From SAR86 cluster bacterium (lineage in GTDB: Bacteria; Pseudomonadota; Gammaproteobacteria; Magnimaribacterales; TMED112), in contig CP097967.1 of the NCBI GenBank assembly GCA_023703535.1, positions 1,006,030 through 1,070,029 on the forward strand: a DNA stretch of 64,000 nt, read 5' to 3'. How positions within the stretch are numbered: position 1 is the first letter of the stretch; each line of letters opens with the position of its first letter. Positions 1 through 7,736 of the stretch are shown here, piece after piece. The notes beneath the pieces are model-generated. The model saw nothing but the letters and a program-made list of their open reading frames with translations. It was not told the origin of the DNA and did no database searches. The position numbers and the translations under genes are program-made.

Positions 1-213
1 TGTATCTTTAGAACAGTAAAAATCTGGTTTTCTAAGAAGATAAAAATCCAATGATTCTTTAGCGTAAGGAATATATGCTTCAAGAACAGAATTGCTAGCA
101 CCAGGAACTTTAAGCAAAGTTCCAACTGCATTGCTCCCACCTCCACTAGAAACAATTACAAATTTAAAATCTGTCTTATGCAGTTCTTGAATTATTTTTA
201 AATTATCTTTCAT
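1..213 (-). CDS. CinA-like (nicotinamide-nucleotide amidase family) protein, C-terminally truncated by window edge
   Basis: The first 71 codons of a leftward gene run off the window edge. The start is an ATG at 213. The visible sequence contains a GGGS loop (VSSGGGSNAVG) followed by VPGASNSVLEAYIPY, a pattern I associate with the stand-alone CinA C-terminal domain proteins (competence-damaged/nicotinamide-nucleotide amidohydrolase fold). The catalytic part and the rest of the domain are outside the window, so function cannot be confirmed. It is divergent from the tRNA-Phe gene. The family call rests on one recognisable stretch and is moderately confident; the reading frame itself is convincing. 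Confidence 0.55.
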   Translation of the reverse strand, partial: MKDNLKIIQELHKTDFKFVIVSSGGGSNAVGTLLKVPGASNSVLEAYIPYAKESLDFYLLRKPDFYCSKDT

Positions 214-286
214 TCTTCTACATTCACATTTTATCAGGAAGTTGTATTATATTGAGCTTGTTAATTTTTTTAAATTAATTTGGTTT

Positions 287-362
287 GCCCAGATAGCTCA
301 GTTGGTAGAGCAAAGGACTGAAAATCCTTGTGTCGGTAGTTCGATTCTACCTCTGGGCACCA
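287..362 (+). tRNA. tRNA-Phe (GAA)
   Basis: A 76-nt cloverleaf can be folded by eye. The acceptor stem GCCCAGA (287-293) pairs with TCTGGGC (352-358), followed by discriminator A and an encoded CCA (360-362). The D arm carries AGCTCAGTTGGTAGAGC. The anticodon arm is AAGGA-CTGAAAA-TCCTT, giving anticodon GAA for phenylalanine. The T arm carries the TTCGATT loop. It stands alone between unrelated genes. Confidence 0.97.
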
Positions 363-396
363 TTAATATTAAGTTCAATTAAACAGTCTTCGATTT

Positions 397-687
397 TTAA
401 AGAATTGTATCAGTAGAATATTCTACTTTGAATTCATCACATAAATTTCTAAGGTCTTCAACTGTAAATTTTTCCTCAAAATTAAATGCTTTCCAAAAAC
501 AACAAATAATAAACTTCGCCACATGTTTTTGATGAACTGTCATAAAATATTCATATTCATCGGTACCCCAAAATTCTTTTACGCCCTCTCCTAGATCGTG
601 TTCGCAAAAATGTAGGTTACCTTGGTTATCAAAATCACAATGCACATTATGATTAATTTTTCCTAAATTACATTTAAATACTTGCAT
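397..687 (-). CDS. Hypothetical protein, 96 aa
   Basis: I do not recognise this family. The protein is small and soluble, with several Cys and His residues (FKCN, HFCEHD, FIICCFWKAF) and an acidic C-terminal half. I place the start at the ATG at 687 rather than at the upstream in-frame ATG at 699. A strong Shine-Dalgarno GGAGG (697-693) sits 5 nt before 687 and would overlap the upstream codon. An inverted repeat (707-724) lies just upstream and may regulate it. The clean ribosome-binding site argues that this is a real gene. The Cys/His content could hint at metal binding, but no recognised motif supports that. Confidence 0.6.
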   Translation of the reverse strand: MQVFKCNLGKINHNVHCDFDNQGNLHFCEHDLGEGVKEFWGTDEYEYFMTVHQKHVAKFIICCFWKAFNFEEKFTVEDLRNLCDEFKVEYSTDTIL

Positions 688-706
688 ATTTTCCTCCATA
701 AATTAC

Positions 707-724
707 ATGCCCATAATTGGGCAT
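707..724. repeat. Perfect 7-bp inverted repeat, possible operator or 5' leader hairpin
   Basis: ATGCCCA-TAAT-TGGGCAT is a perfect 7-bp dyad with a 4-base centre. It lies 20-37 bases upstream of the start of the leftward 96-aa gene. GC-containing arms are unusual in this AT-rich spacer. It could be a repressor site or a leader hairpin. No T-run follows on either strand, so it is not a classic terminator. Confidence 0.45.
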
Positions 725-832
725 ATTGATGTGAGTAAAGGGATTTGAAATAAGGATATATTTCTATCGTTACACTTTAATATATAAGGATTTTATAAAG
801 AAATTCAATGTTATTAGATATAATAATCATGC

Positions 833-928
833 ATGAAAAAGTTTAAAATTCATTTAGCTACTTACGCTTCAAAAATCCTAGTATTTATTATGAATATTTA
901 TATGAAACATAAGGCCAAAGCAAAATAA
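833..928 (+). CDS. Possible 31-aa cationic small protein
   Basis: A short ORF reads MKKFKIHLATYASKILVF and continues to a Lys/His/Ala-rich tail. It has a hydrophobic centre with basic ends, a composition typical of small membrane-associated peptides. A TATAAT hexamer (819-824) lies 8 nt before the ATG, so any transcript from it would have almost no leader. No Shine-Dalgarno is visible and the -35 region is weak. It ends 8 nt before the MDR oxidoreductase gene, so it could also be a leader peptide for that gene. It may be fortuitous in AT-rich DNA. Confidence 0.35.
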   Translation: MKKFKIHLATYASKILVFIMNIYMKHKAKAK

Positions 929-936
929 AACTATCT

Positions 937-1953
937 ATGAATTACATAAATAATCGTTTTCTACTACAAAAAAGACCAACCGGAATGCCTGAAGATAATT
1001 GTTGGATTATGGATTCACAGAACATTACTGAACTACAAAAACAAGAGATTCTAATCAGGGCTGAGTATCTCTCAATTGATCCCTATATGAGAGGCAAGAT
1101 GAACGATAGCATCTCATATACTCCTCCACTAAAAATTGGAGAAGTTATGGTTGGTGAAAGTGTAGGAACAGTAATTGAATCAAAATCAAAAAATTATGCA
1201 GTTGGAGATTTAGTAACAGTACATCAGGGTTGGCAAACTTATATAAAAACTAAAGATTCAGATCCTTCCGTTCTTAAAGTGCCTGAAAGTAAATTAAATA
1301 GCAGTATATTTCTAGGAACATTAGGTATGCCAGGTAGAACAGCATATTTTGGATTAAATTATGTTGGCAAACCTCAACCTGGAGAAACCCTTGTAGTATC
1401 TGCAGCATCAGGAGCAGTTGGAAGTGTAGTTGGACAACTTGGTAAACTTATTGGCTGTGAAGTTATTGGAATTGCTGGTGGACCAGAGAAATCAAAATAC
1501 GTTACTGAAGAATTGAAGTTTGATCAGTGTATTGATTATAAAAACGAAAATGTTGTAGAAAAGCTGGAAAAATATTGTCCCAATGGAATTGATATCTATT
1601 TTGAAAATGTTGGTGGTGAGATTACAAAAATGGTGTCTAAATTCTTAAATAAAAATGCTCGAGTTCCAATATGTGGTTTTATCTCAAAATATAATTCAAC
1701 AAATATTGCTGGTGAGGAAACACCTTTTCATGTTCTTGGTGCTTTGAACCTAAAACCAAAACATAGATTTTTTGTTGTGACTGAGTGGTTAAATCAGTTT
1801 GAAAAAGCAACATCAATTCTTCATGAGCATGTTAAAAATGGTGATATTAAATTTAGAGAAACTATTACACCTGGATTTGAGAATGCACCACAAGGCTTAA
1901 GAGATGTTTTAAGTGGCAAAAACTTTGGTAAGCAAATTATTAAAATTATTTAA
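937..1953 (+). CDS. NADP-dependent medium-chain oxidoreductase (CurA / leukotriene B4 dehydrogenase-like)
   Basis: The 338-aa product is a zinc-independent MDR-family enzyme of the CurA/YncB and prostaglandin reductase type, which reduces enone double bonds with NADPH. The N-terminal half has the family signature EYLSIDPYMRGKM. The nucleotide-binding half has the AASGAVGSVVGQLGK loop, with YFENVGGE downstream. Length matches the family (about 335-345 aa). No zinc-ligand cysteine pattern is present. The physiological substrate cannot be read from sequence. The gene is convergent with the DUF4345 gene and their 3' ends overlap by 4 nt. Confidence 0.85.
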   Translation: MNYINNRFLLQKRPTGMPEDNCWIMDSQNITELQKQEILIRAEYLSIDPYMRGKMNDSISYTPPLKIGEVMVGESVGTVIESKSKNYAVGDLVTVHQGWQTYIKTKDSDPSVLKVPESKLNSSIFLGTLGMPGRTAYFGLNYVGKPQPGETLVVSAASGAVGSVVGQLGKLIGCEVIGIAGGPEKSKYVTEELKFDQCIDYKNENVVEKLEKYCPNGIDIYFENVGGEITKMVSKFLNKNARVPICGFISKYNSTNIAGEETPFHVLGALNLKPKHRFFVVTEWLNQFEKATSILHEHVKNGDIKFRETITPGFENAPQGLRDVLSGKNFGKQIIKII

Positions 1954-2330
1954 TAGTTACTATTCTTGATTAGATAAAAACCTATTAAGGCTGAAAAAAT
2001 CTCAATGCCTGTATAGAAAAGAAATATTGGATAGGGAAAGCCATCAATTATGATGCTTAGTATTCGTCCAAGAGCAATACCTGTCATAAAAATTGTCATA
2101 CTCCAAAGCGCTGCTAACCTTAAAGATTTCTTAAAAGCACCAACTACCCAAAACATTGATAAAGCAATATATAGACCCATAATTGCTCGAAAAATATTGG
2201 CAAGATTTGCACTGTTAACTTCTATATCGTAAAGATACTTTAATGTTATCTCGGGGTATAAACCATAACTAAGTGAAACAGCTAACACACCGGGTGCAAT
2301 TAATAACAAACAAAGTGATTCTCTAGTCAT
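1950..2330 (-). CDS. DUF4345 family membrane protein
   Basis: A 126-aa protein with four predicted hydrophobic segments and the RAIMGLYIALSMFWVVGA and GIALGRILSIIIDG patterns typical of DUF4345. The function of that family is unknown. An upstream GTG at 2357 would extend it by nine residues and overlap the preceding gene. I prefer the ATG at 2330, which falls just after the stop of the upstream hydrolase and gives the usual family length. It probably shares a transcript with that hydrolase. Confidence 0.75.
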   Translation of the reverse strand: MTRESLCLLLIAPGVLAVSLSYGLYPEITLKYLYDIEVNSANLANIFRAIMGLYIALSMFWVVGAFKKSLRLAALWSMTIFMTGIALGRILSIIIDGFPYPIFLFYTGIEIFSALIGFYLIKNSNY

Positions 2331-2335
2331 AATCT

Positions 2336-3364
2336 TTAAAAGTTTTCTTTTATCCACTTCTCAATGGCAAGATTAGCTTCCTGTGGTTTTTCTCTTTGCA
2401 TCCAATGACCACATGCAATTTCATCTTCAGTTAAATTTGTGCACACCATTTTATTATGTGTATTCAGATTCCTAGTTAAAACACTATCATAGGTTGCTTG
2501 AATGAATAAAACTGGGCAATCAATAGTTGTAAAATTTTTTAACTCTTTTGCATACTCATCATTGGCTTTACCATTTACATACCAAGAATTTGGCCCAAAG
2601 AAACCATTGGTCTTAAGAAAATCACCATAAATTTTTATTTCTTCAGGTGAGATTACATCTTCATCGACTGGGACTTCAGGTATTGTGTTAAGACCTTTGA
2701 AACCATAATGTCTAAACCAACCACCATTTTTAATTATCGATGCAGTCATAGATCTTGCACCTCCTTTTGTATTAAAAACTCCTCTAAATTCATCAGTTGG
2801 CTGAGTAAAATTTAATGTAAGCATTTTATGGGGATCTTCTTCCATTTGTTGGCAAGCTAAATCAAAATTTTCGTAGTAGAAATATTGATAGTCCCATTGA
2901 CCATATGGGTATTCATCCTCTGGATAGAGATTTCTATCAATATGATCTAAGTAGCTGTCTGGATGGCCTCCCCAGCCAAAAGGCACACATAAGCTTGCTA
3001 TTCCTTTGACAATTTCTGGATGATGAAGACCAATATTCCAAACTACTGGTGAGCCCCAATCATGGCCAATCCATATAGCTTCTTTTATATTTAAGCTATC
3101 AAATAATTCCACCATATCTGCAACAATTTCTTTTTGACAATACGCCGATTTATCTTGGTGGATTGTGCTCTTACCATATCCCCGCATGTCAGGTGCAATA
3201 GCGTGAAACCCTAAACTTCCAAGATGTTTTAGTTGATGATGCCATCCTAAAGATAAATCTGGCCAACCATGTATAAAAAATATCTTTGGACCTTCAGACG
3301 GCCCACAGGACAAATAATTAGATGTATGTCTTTTTGATATAAATTTACTCTCTGTAATTCTCAT
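2336..3364 (-). CDS. Alpha/beta hydrolase, epoxide hydrolase-like
   Basis: A 342-aa alpha/beta-hydrolase with an intact epoxide-hydrolase signature. HGWPDLSLGW (about residue 33) carries the oxyanion-hole HGxP motif, and DMRGYGKS follows. The nucleophile elbow GHDWGSP places the catalytic Asp at residue 102, and GHWMQREKP near the C-terminus supplies the catalytic His. Asp rather than Ser in the elbow separates epoxide hydrolases and haloalkane dehalogenases from esterases. The HGWP motif and the length favour an epoxide hydrolase, which would open epoxides to diols. The substrate is unknown. No signal peptide is seen, so it is likely cytoplasmic. Confidence 0.82.
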   Translation of the reverse strand: MRITESKFISKRHTSNYLSCGPSEGPKIFFIHGWPDLSLGWHHQLKHLGSLGFHAIAPDMRGYGKSTIHQDKSAYCQKEIVADMVELFDSLNIKEAIWIGHDWGSPVVWNIGLHHPEIVKGIASLCVPFGWGGHPDSYLDHIDRNLYPEDEYPYGQWDYQYFYYENFDLACQQMEEDPHKMLTLNFTQPTDEFRGVFNTKGGARSMTASIIKNGGWFRHYGFKGLNTIPEVPVDEDVISPEEIKIYGDFLKTNGFFGPNSWYVNGKANDEYAKELKNFTTIDCPVLFIQATYDSVLTRNLNTHNKMVCTNLTEDEIACGHWMQREKPQEANLAIEKWIKENF

Positions 3365-3427
3365 ATTTATTTATAATAAACTTTTTCCTAGCTTAATCAT
3401 TTGCAGCTAGATTTGCAGGTAGTTTTC

Positions 3428-3455
3428 TTGCAAAAATTATAGAATTTCTTATATT
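3428..3455 (+). promoter_or_regulatory. Candidate sigma70 promoter for the lipoprotein gene
   Basis: TTGCAA (3428-3433) is followed after 16 bp by TATATT (3450-3455), about 17 bp before the lipoprotein ATG. A G-rich stretch TTTGGGGGC just before the ATG may act as the ribosome-binding site. The prediction is by eye only. Confidence 0.35.
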
Positions 3456-3472
3456 TAAAGTTTGGGGGCTTT

Positions 3473-4084
3473 ATGAAAAATTTTTTAAAAATCACGTTAT
3501 CAATACTCTTTTTATTACTTGTAAGCGCATGCCAGTCTACACAAAAGACTTACGGAGAGGGGTTAGTATCTGTTGTATCACAAAATGTGGTAAAACTTGC
3601 AGGAAATTCTGCAATTACTCAAGCAGATTTCTCTTCAATTAAAGGAAAAAAAATTCTTGTTGAATTAACAGGATTTGTTGAAGAAAGAACAAAAGGTTTT
3701 ATTGATAATCTCGTTTCCTCAAATGCCGAAAAAGAAGGTGCACGTTTAATAAGATCGGGAGATCCTGATATTTTAGTTGAAGTGGTTGTTAATAGTGCTG
3801 GAAATGATCAGGGTACCTCAAGAATCCCAGTGATAAATAGAGCTTTAAGAACAGAATCTGTTGTTGATTTAACACTTATTTTTAGAGACCCTTCTACTGG
3901 CTCAAGAATTTCAACTCAAGATATTAGGGGTGAAGCAAAATATGAGCAAAAGAGATGGGTTGGCATTATAGATGAATCAGGAAAATATTATATTAAAAGC
4001 AGTTCTGTGAGTAATGGTAATCTTGCGGATAAAGTTCGATCAGACATTACAAATGACGAATGGATATTAGTAGATAGGCCTTAG
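3473..4084 (+). CDS. Hypothetical lipoprotein
   Basis: A 203-aa protein begins with a classical lipoprotein signal peptide: MKNF, a hydrophobic core, and the lipobox LVSAC with the lipidated Cys at residue 20. The mature part is soluble and rich in beta-type patterns (ILVELTGFVEER, ILVEVVVNSAG), with a possible DPDILVEV core. I do not recognise a named family. Residue +2 after the Cys is Gln, not Asp, so outer-membrane sorting is expected by the usual Lol rule. It is a single gene between the hydrolase and the cold-shock gene. Confidence 0.75.
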   Translation: MKNFLKITLSILFLLLVSACQSTQKTYGEGLVSVVSQNVVKLAGNSAITQADFSSIKGKKILVELTGFVEERTKGFIDNLVSSNAEKEGARLIRSGDPDILVEVVVNSAGNDQGTSRIPVINRALRTESVVDLTLIFRDPSTGSRISTQDIRGEAKYEQKRWVGIIDESGKYYIKSSSVSNGNLADKVRSDITNDEWILVDRP

Positions 4085-4152
4085 TAAATTAATTCAATTT
4101 AATTTCAATTTTTGCTTTATTTAATCCTCAAGTGATGTATTGTAGAGCACTA

Positions 4153-4174
4153 AGATTCTCTTTTAAGGGAATCT
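4153..4174 (+). promoter_or_regulatory. Hairpin in the 5' leader of the cold-shock gene
   Basis: AGATTCTC (4153-4160) and GGGAATCT (4167-4174) can form an 8-bp stem with one G-T wobble around a 6-base loop TTTTAA. The stem ends directly before the Shine-Dalgarno stretch AAGAGGAG that precedes the cold-shock ATG at 4188. Structured leaders are typical of cspA-type mRNAs, where they tune translation with temperature. Such a role here is inferred. Confidence 0.5.
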
Positions 4175-4187
4175 AAGAGGAGAAAGT

Positions 4188-4391
4188 ATGCAAAAAGGAG
4201 TTGTAAAATTTTTTAACAATTCTAAGGGTTTTGGTTTCATTGCACCTGAAGATGGATCAAAAGATGTTTTTGTTCACATAAGTGCATTACAAAAATGTGG
4301 AATCGATACTCTGAACGAAAACGATGCAGTTGAATTTACTCTTGAAGAATATAAGGGTAGAGAAGGCGTCGGTGAAATTAAATTAGTCTAG
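4188..4391 (+). CDS. Cold-shock protein, CspA family
   Basis: A 67-aa single cold-shock domain binds RNA and single-stranded DNA and melts mRNA structure. Both nucleic-acid motifs are present: RNP1 KGFGFI (residues 13-18) and RNP2 VFVHI. The length fits CspA-type proteins. The ATG is preceded by AGAGGAG at good spacing. The leader hairpin upstream suggests post-transcriptional control. Whether this paralogue is induced by cold or constitutive cannot be told. Confidence 0.93.
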   Translation: MQKGVVKFFNNSKGFGFIAPEDGSKDVFVHISALQKCGIDTLNENDAVEFTLEEYKGREGVGEIKLV

Positions 4392-4404
4392 TTTAAATTC
4401 CCAA

Positions 4405-5544
4405 TTAATTTTGAGCGCTGTTTTCAAAAACAGAGGATATCTCTTGCTCGATTTCTTCTTGGGTTTCATAGGGCTTTGAAATCTCTGCCCAATCTACATT
4501 GAAGTTATCTTCAAGTTCTTGATAGCTTAAAACACCAAGTTTTTCATATTTTGGTTTTACCTTATCAGTAATTAAGCCAATTCTTGTGAGATTTGGAATT
4601 ATCTTAGTGAAAAGCAAATTCTTAAAATTTTCACCTTGTTCAGATTCTTCAGCTATCTTATGTGCTTCTTCTGGAGTGTAATCAAGAAATCTAGATATTA
4701 CTTCGCCTGAAATGAGTCTGTCTCTCATTACAACACAAGCTTCAAAGGCAAATTGTGCTCTATCTTCAATTTCGCTTTTACTTAAAGTCTTTAAATAATC
4801 TTCAAGGTAATTTACTCCAAAAGTAACATGTCGCGCTTCATCCCTTATCACGTAGTGAAGAAGTTGTTTTAGAAGGCCATCATTTAGAATTAATTTCAAA
4901 TTATTGAAAGCTGCAAGAGCAAGGCCCTCAATAATAATTTGCATACCTATAAACTTCAGATCCCATCTTTCATCTGTGAGGATTTTATCCATTAAAGATT
5001 TCAGGCCATCAGTTGAAGGATACTGGAAACCAATTTTCTCTTTTAAATATCTGTTGAAACAATTTACATGTCTTGCCTCATCAAAAGTTTGTGAAGCTGC
5101 ATAAAGTTTTGCATTAAAAGTGGGCGCACATGAAACAAGCTGAGAAGCTACTAATAATGCTCCTTGTTCGCCATGAAGAAATTGACTTAAATTCCAAGAC
5201 ACCCTGTGTCTGTCCATTTCAATTTTTTTCTCAAAGGAGAGATCATCGTAGCCATCAAGTTCAACTTCTGGTGTTTTAAAAATATCTGAATTAATGAGAA
5301 ACTGGTCTTTAGGAAAGTCTTGAGACCAATCTAAATCGAAGTCTTCATTCCAATTGAGTTTTTTGCCTAACTCATAAAGTTTTTTTATTCTGTCATCAAC
5401 TACAATATAGTCCCAATTATATGCACCTGTTAAAGGTGTTTTAAATATTTCATTTACACTTTCTACTGCATCCTGTTCTTTTGGGTCTATTTCAGGATAC
5501 TTAGTGATTTGTTTTGGTTGATTTTTAACTTTTTTAATTTTCAT
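4405..5544 (-). CDS. Ferritin-like di-iron (R2-type) protein
   Basis: The 379-aa helical protein carries a full set of carboxylate-bridged di-iron ligands. Glu126 lies in HGEQGA, and Glu156 and His159 in DEARH. Glu206 lies in IIEGLA, with Glu236 and His239 in a second DEARH. Two ExxH pairs plus two single Glu residues are the signature of ribonucleotide-reductase R2-like oxidases and AurF-type N-oxygenases. No R1 partner gene is nearby, so ordinary ribonucleotide reduction is unlikely. An oxygenase acting on an unknown substrate fits better. The N-terminal 30 residues are lysine-rich. It is convergent with the cold-shock gene. Confidence 0.7.
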   Translation of the reverse strand: MKIKKVKNQPKQITKYPEIDPKEQDAVESVNEIFKTPLTGAYNWDYIVVDDRIKKLYELGKKLNWNEDFDLDWSQDFPKDQFLINSDIFKTPEVELDGYDDLSFEKKIEMDRHRVSWNLSQFLHGEQGALLVASQLVSCAPTFNAKLYAASQTFDEARHVNCFNRYLKEKIGFQYPSTDGLKSLMDKILTDERWDLKFIGMQIIIEGLALAAFNNLKLILNDGLLKQLLHYVIRDEARHVTFGVNYLEDYLKTLSKSEIEDRAQFAFEACVVMRDRLISGEVISRFLDYTPEEAHKIAEESEQGENFKNLLFTKIIPNLTRIGLITDKVKPKYEKLGVLSYQELEDNFNVDWAEISKPYETQEEIEQEISSVFENSAQN

Positions 5545-5578
5545 ATTTTTTTACTATAAAACAGCTGCTTCCTTAATT

Positions 5579-5977
5579 CTAGTCTCTAAATATGGTTTGT
5601 TTTTTCTTTAAATTTGCCCTGTGAGTAAAAATTGCTAGTAATAAAAAGAAGATGCTTAGTAAAATTCTGAAATCGAAATTTACTCCATGTACAAATTCAA
5701 GAATTAAAAATGCAAATATCTCAAAAAAAACACATGCATAAAAAAATATTACAACTGGGCCCAATGAAGATATAGGTCTTTTATCATTGAGATAATTTAT
5801 AATGAGTGCACAAAATGTCACATGAGCAGACGATCTCATCACATGTAAGTACATGAGCCTTGAGTCCTCAAGATCAACTTTCTCAAAACTTAATGGGAAA
5901 TACCAAGCTAGTCCAGAATATGGAAAAAATGATGAAATTAAACCGTAAATGACGATTAAAATTAAAACTATTTTGAT
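5579..5977 (-). CDS. Small membrane protein, apparent non-canonical AUC start
   Basis: I do not recognise the family. From the first ATG (5854) the ORF would be 91 aa, but the frame stays open upstream to 5995 and encodes a further convincing hydrophobic helix. That extension has no ATG, GTG or TTG. A strong Shine-Dalgarno GGGAGA (5989-5984) lies exactly 6 nt before an ATC codon (5977-5975). Starting there gives 132 aa beginning (M)KIVLILIVIYGLISS, a natural membrane-protein N-terminus with four or so hydrophobic segments. Either AUC is used or the ATC is a changed or misread ATG. The conservative alternative is the ATG at 5854. Confidence 0.55.
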   Translation of the reverse strand: MKIVLILIVIYGLISSFFPYSGLAWYFPLSFEKVDLEDSRLMYLHVMRSSAHVTFCALIINYLNDKRPISSLGPVVIFFYACVFFEIFAFLILEFVHGVNFDFRILLSIFFLLLAIFTHRANLKKKQTIFRD

Positions 5978-6023
5978 TTTTACTCTCCCTGCATTTCATT
6001 AACTATGTGATAAAATTCACTGA

Positions 6024-7736
6024 ATGCGCTATATCTTTTTTTTATTAGCCTTATTTTTTACCAATTTAGAAGCTAAAAATCAACCAAACTTTGTATTGAT
6101 ACTAATCGATGACCTGGGTCTGACTGATCTTGAAGCTTTTGGTGGTGAAATAGATACACCAAATATTAATTTCTTAGCTGAAAAAGGTTTAATGTTCACA
6201 AACTACCATACTTCGCCTGAATGTGCGCCATCCAGAGCAATGCTTCTCACAGGTATGGATAATCATAAAACAGGAATTCCAATGATTCCTGAAGTGTTGC
6301 CTAGAAATCTAAGGAAAAATAAAGGCTACGAAGGGTATCTTTTGCCAGAAGCTTTAACAATTGCAGAAGTTTTAAAGAAGTCAGGTTATAGAACTTACAT
6401 GACTGGTAAATGGCATTTGGGTTTTGGTGGAGAGCATTTTCCTTCGTTACCGGTAAATAGAGGCTTCGATAAAACTTTTATTCTTGATGCAACAGGAGGT
6501 GATAATTACAGCAATCATTCTTATCTTCCCTACTATCTTGAGGCTCCTTGGTTTAAGAATGGTGAAGAGGTCGAATTACCAGAAGATTTTTATTCATCAG
6601 AATTTTTCATTGATCAAATGATTGATTTCATAGATGAAGACGGTTCAAAATCACCTTTTTTTGCTTATGTTTCTTTTCAAGCACAACACATACCAGTACA
6701 AGCTCCTAAGGAATTTACCGAGAAATATTTAGATCTTTATAAAGATGGTTGGAGTGCCTTAAGGGAGAGAAGAATCAAACGAGCACAGGAATTAGGAATT
6801 TTTCCTGAAGATAAAAATGCTGTCAATTCTTTAGAGAATTACCCATGGGAAGAAGAGACTCAAGAAGAAAAAGAGCTTTTAATTAAGAGTATGGCTGTCT
6901 TCGCTGGCATGTTAAATGCAATGGATTTTCATATAGGAAGATTGATAGAGTATTTAAAAAATAATGGATTGTATGAGGATACAATTTTTATTATTACTTC
7001 AGATAATGGACCAGAAGGTAATGACCCTAGAGATCATGCTACCTGGCGAGCTTGGTATGAAACATCACGCTGGAATAACAATCTTGAAACATTGGGTGAA
7101 GAAGATAGTTATGTTTTCATTGGAACTGAATTTGCACAAGCAATGGCAAGTCCAAGTCATCTTTATAAATTTCATATGTCTGAGGGCGGCCTGAGAGTTC
7201 CTCTCATAATTTCTGGAAAAGGTATTCCCTCAGGAAAATATAAAGGTTTAACATTTGTAACAGATGTAGCTCCTACAATTGCTGATCTAGCGTCTAGAGA
7301 AAAAGAGGATCAAATGATAGGAAAGTCACTTAAAGCTATATTTAATGACTTTAATACCGATTTATATAAAGAAAACGAGCCAGTAGGTCTTGAGGTTTCT
7401 GGAAATTCAGCGCTTTTTCTTGGAGATTATAAAATCGTAAAAAATAAACCTCCTGTTGGTGATAGTAAATGGAGATTATACAATTTAAAAAATGATCCTG
7501 GAGAAACGCAAGATTTACAACTAATTGAACCTGAAATTTTTAAAACCTTAATTCAAAAATACTCAGAATATGTTGAAAAAAATGGTGTAATTGAACTTGG
7601 CGAATCTTATAGATGGTACGATGAAATGACAATTAATACTGCTAAAAGGCACTTCATGCCATATATATACGCTGGATCAGCTTTCTTTTTTATTTTAATA
7701 GCAACTTTAATTTATTTCTTTAGAAGGAAATTATGA
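6024..7736 (+). CDS. Sulfatase (type I, formylglycine-dependent), C-terminally membrane-anchored
   Basis: A 570-aa sulfatase that hydrolyses sulfate esters with a formylglycine made from Cys67 in the maturation motif ECAPSR (CxPSR). The metal-site LIDDLG (about residue 27), TGKWHLG and TSDNGPEG blocks are all intact. An N-terminal signal peptide (MRYIFFLLALFF) and a C-terminal transmembrane helix followed by RRKL suggest a periplasm-facing enzyme held at the inner membrane. Its stop overlaps the start of a second sulfatase (ATGA), so the two are translationally coupled. No formylglycine-generating enzyme lies in this window. Natural substrates could be sulfated algal polysaccharides, which is inference. 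Confidence 0.93.
   Translation: MRYIFFLLALFFTNLEAKNQPNFVLILIDDLGLTDLEAFGGEIDTPNINFLAEKGLMFTNYHTSPECAPSRAMLLTGMDNHKTGIPMIPEVLPRNLRKNKGYEGYLLPEALTIAEVLKKSGYRTYMTGKWHLGFGGEHFPSLPVNRGFDKTFILDATGGDNYSNHSYLPYYLEAPWFKNGEEVELPEDFYSSEFFIDQMIDFIDEDGSKSPFFAYVSFQAQHIPVQAPKEFTEKYLDLYKDGWSALRERRIKRAQELGIFPEDKNAVNSLENYPWEEETQEEKELLIKSMAVFAGMLNAMDFHIGRLIEYLKNNGLYEDTIFIITSDNGPEGNDPRDHATWRAWYETSRWNNNLETLGEEDSYVFIGTEFAQAMASPSHLYKFHMSEGGLRVPLIISGKGIPSGKYKGLTFVTDVAPTIADLASREKEDQMIGKSLKAIFNDFNTDLYKENEPVGLEVSGNSALFLGDYKIVKNKPPVGDSKWRLYNLKNDPGETQDLQLIEPEIFKTLIQKYSEYVEKNGVIELGESYRWYDEMTINTAKRHFMPYIYAGSAFFFILIATLIYFFRRKL

Noticed and set aside
6964..7194. Open frame inside the first sulfatase.
   Set aside because: It lies wholly within a gene with intact sulfatase motifs and has no recognisable domain; a shadow frame.
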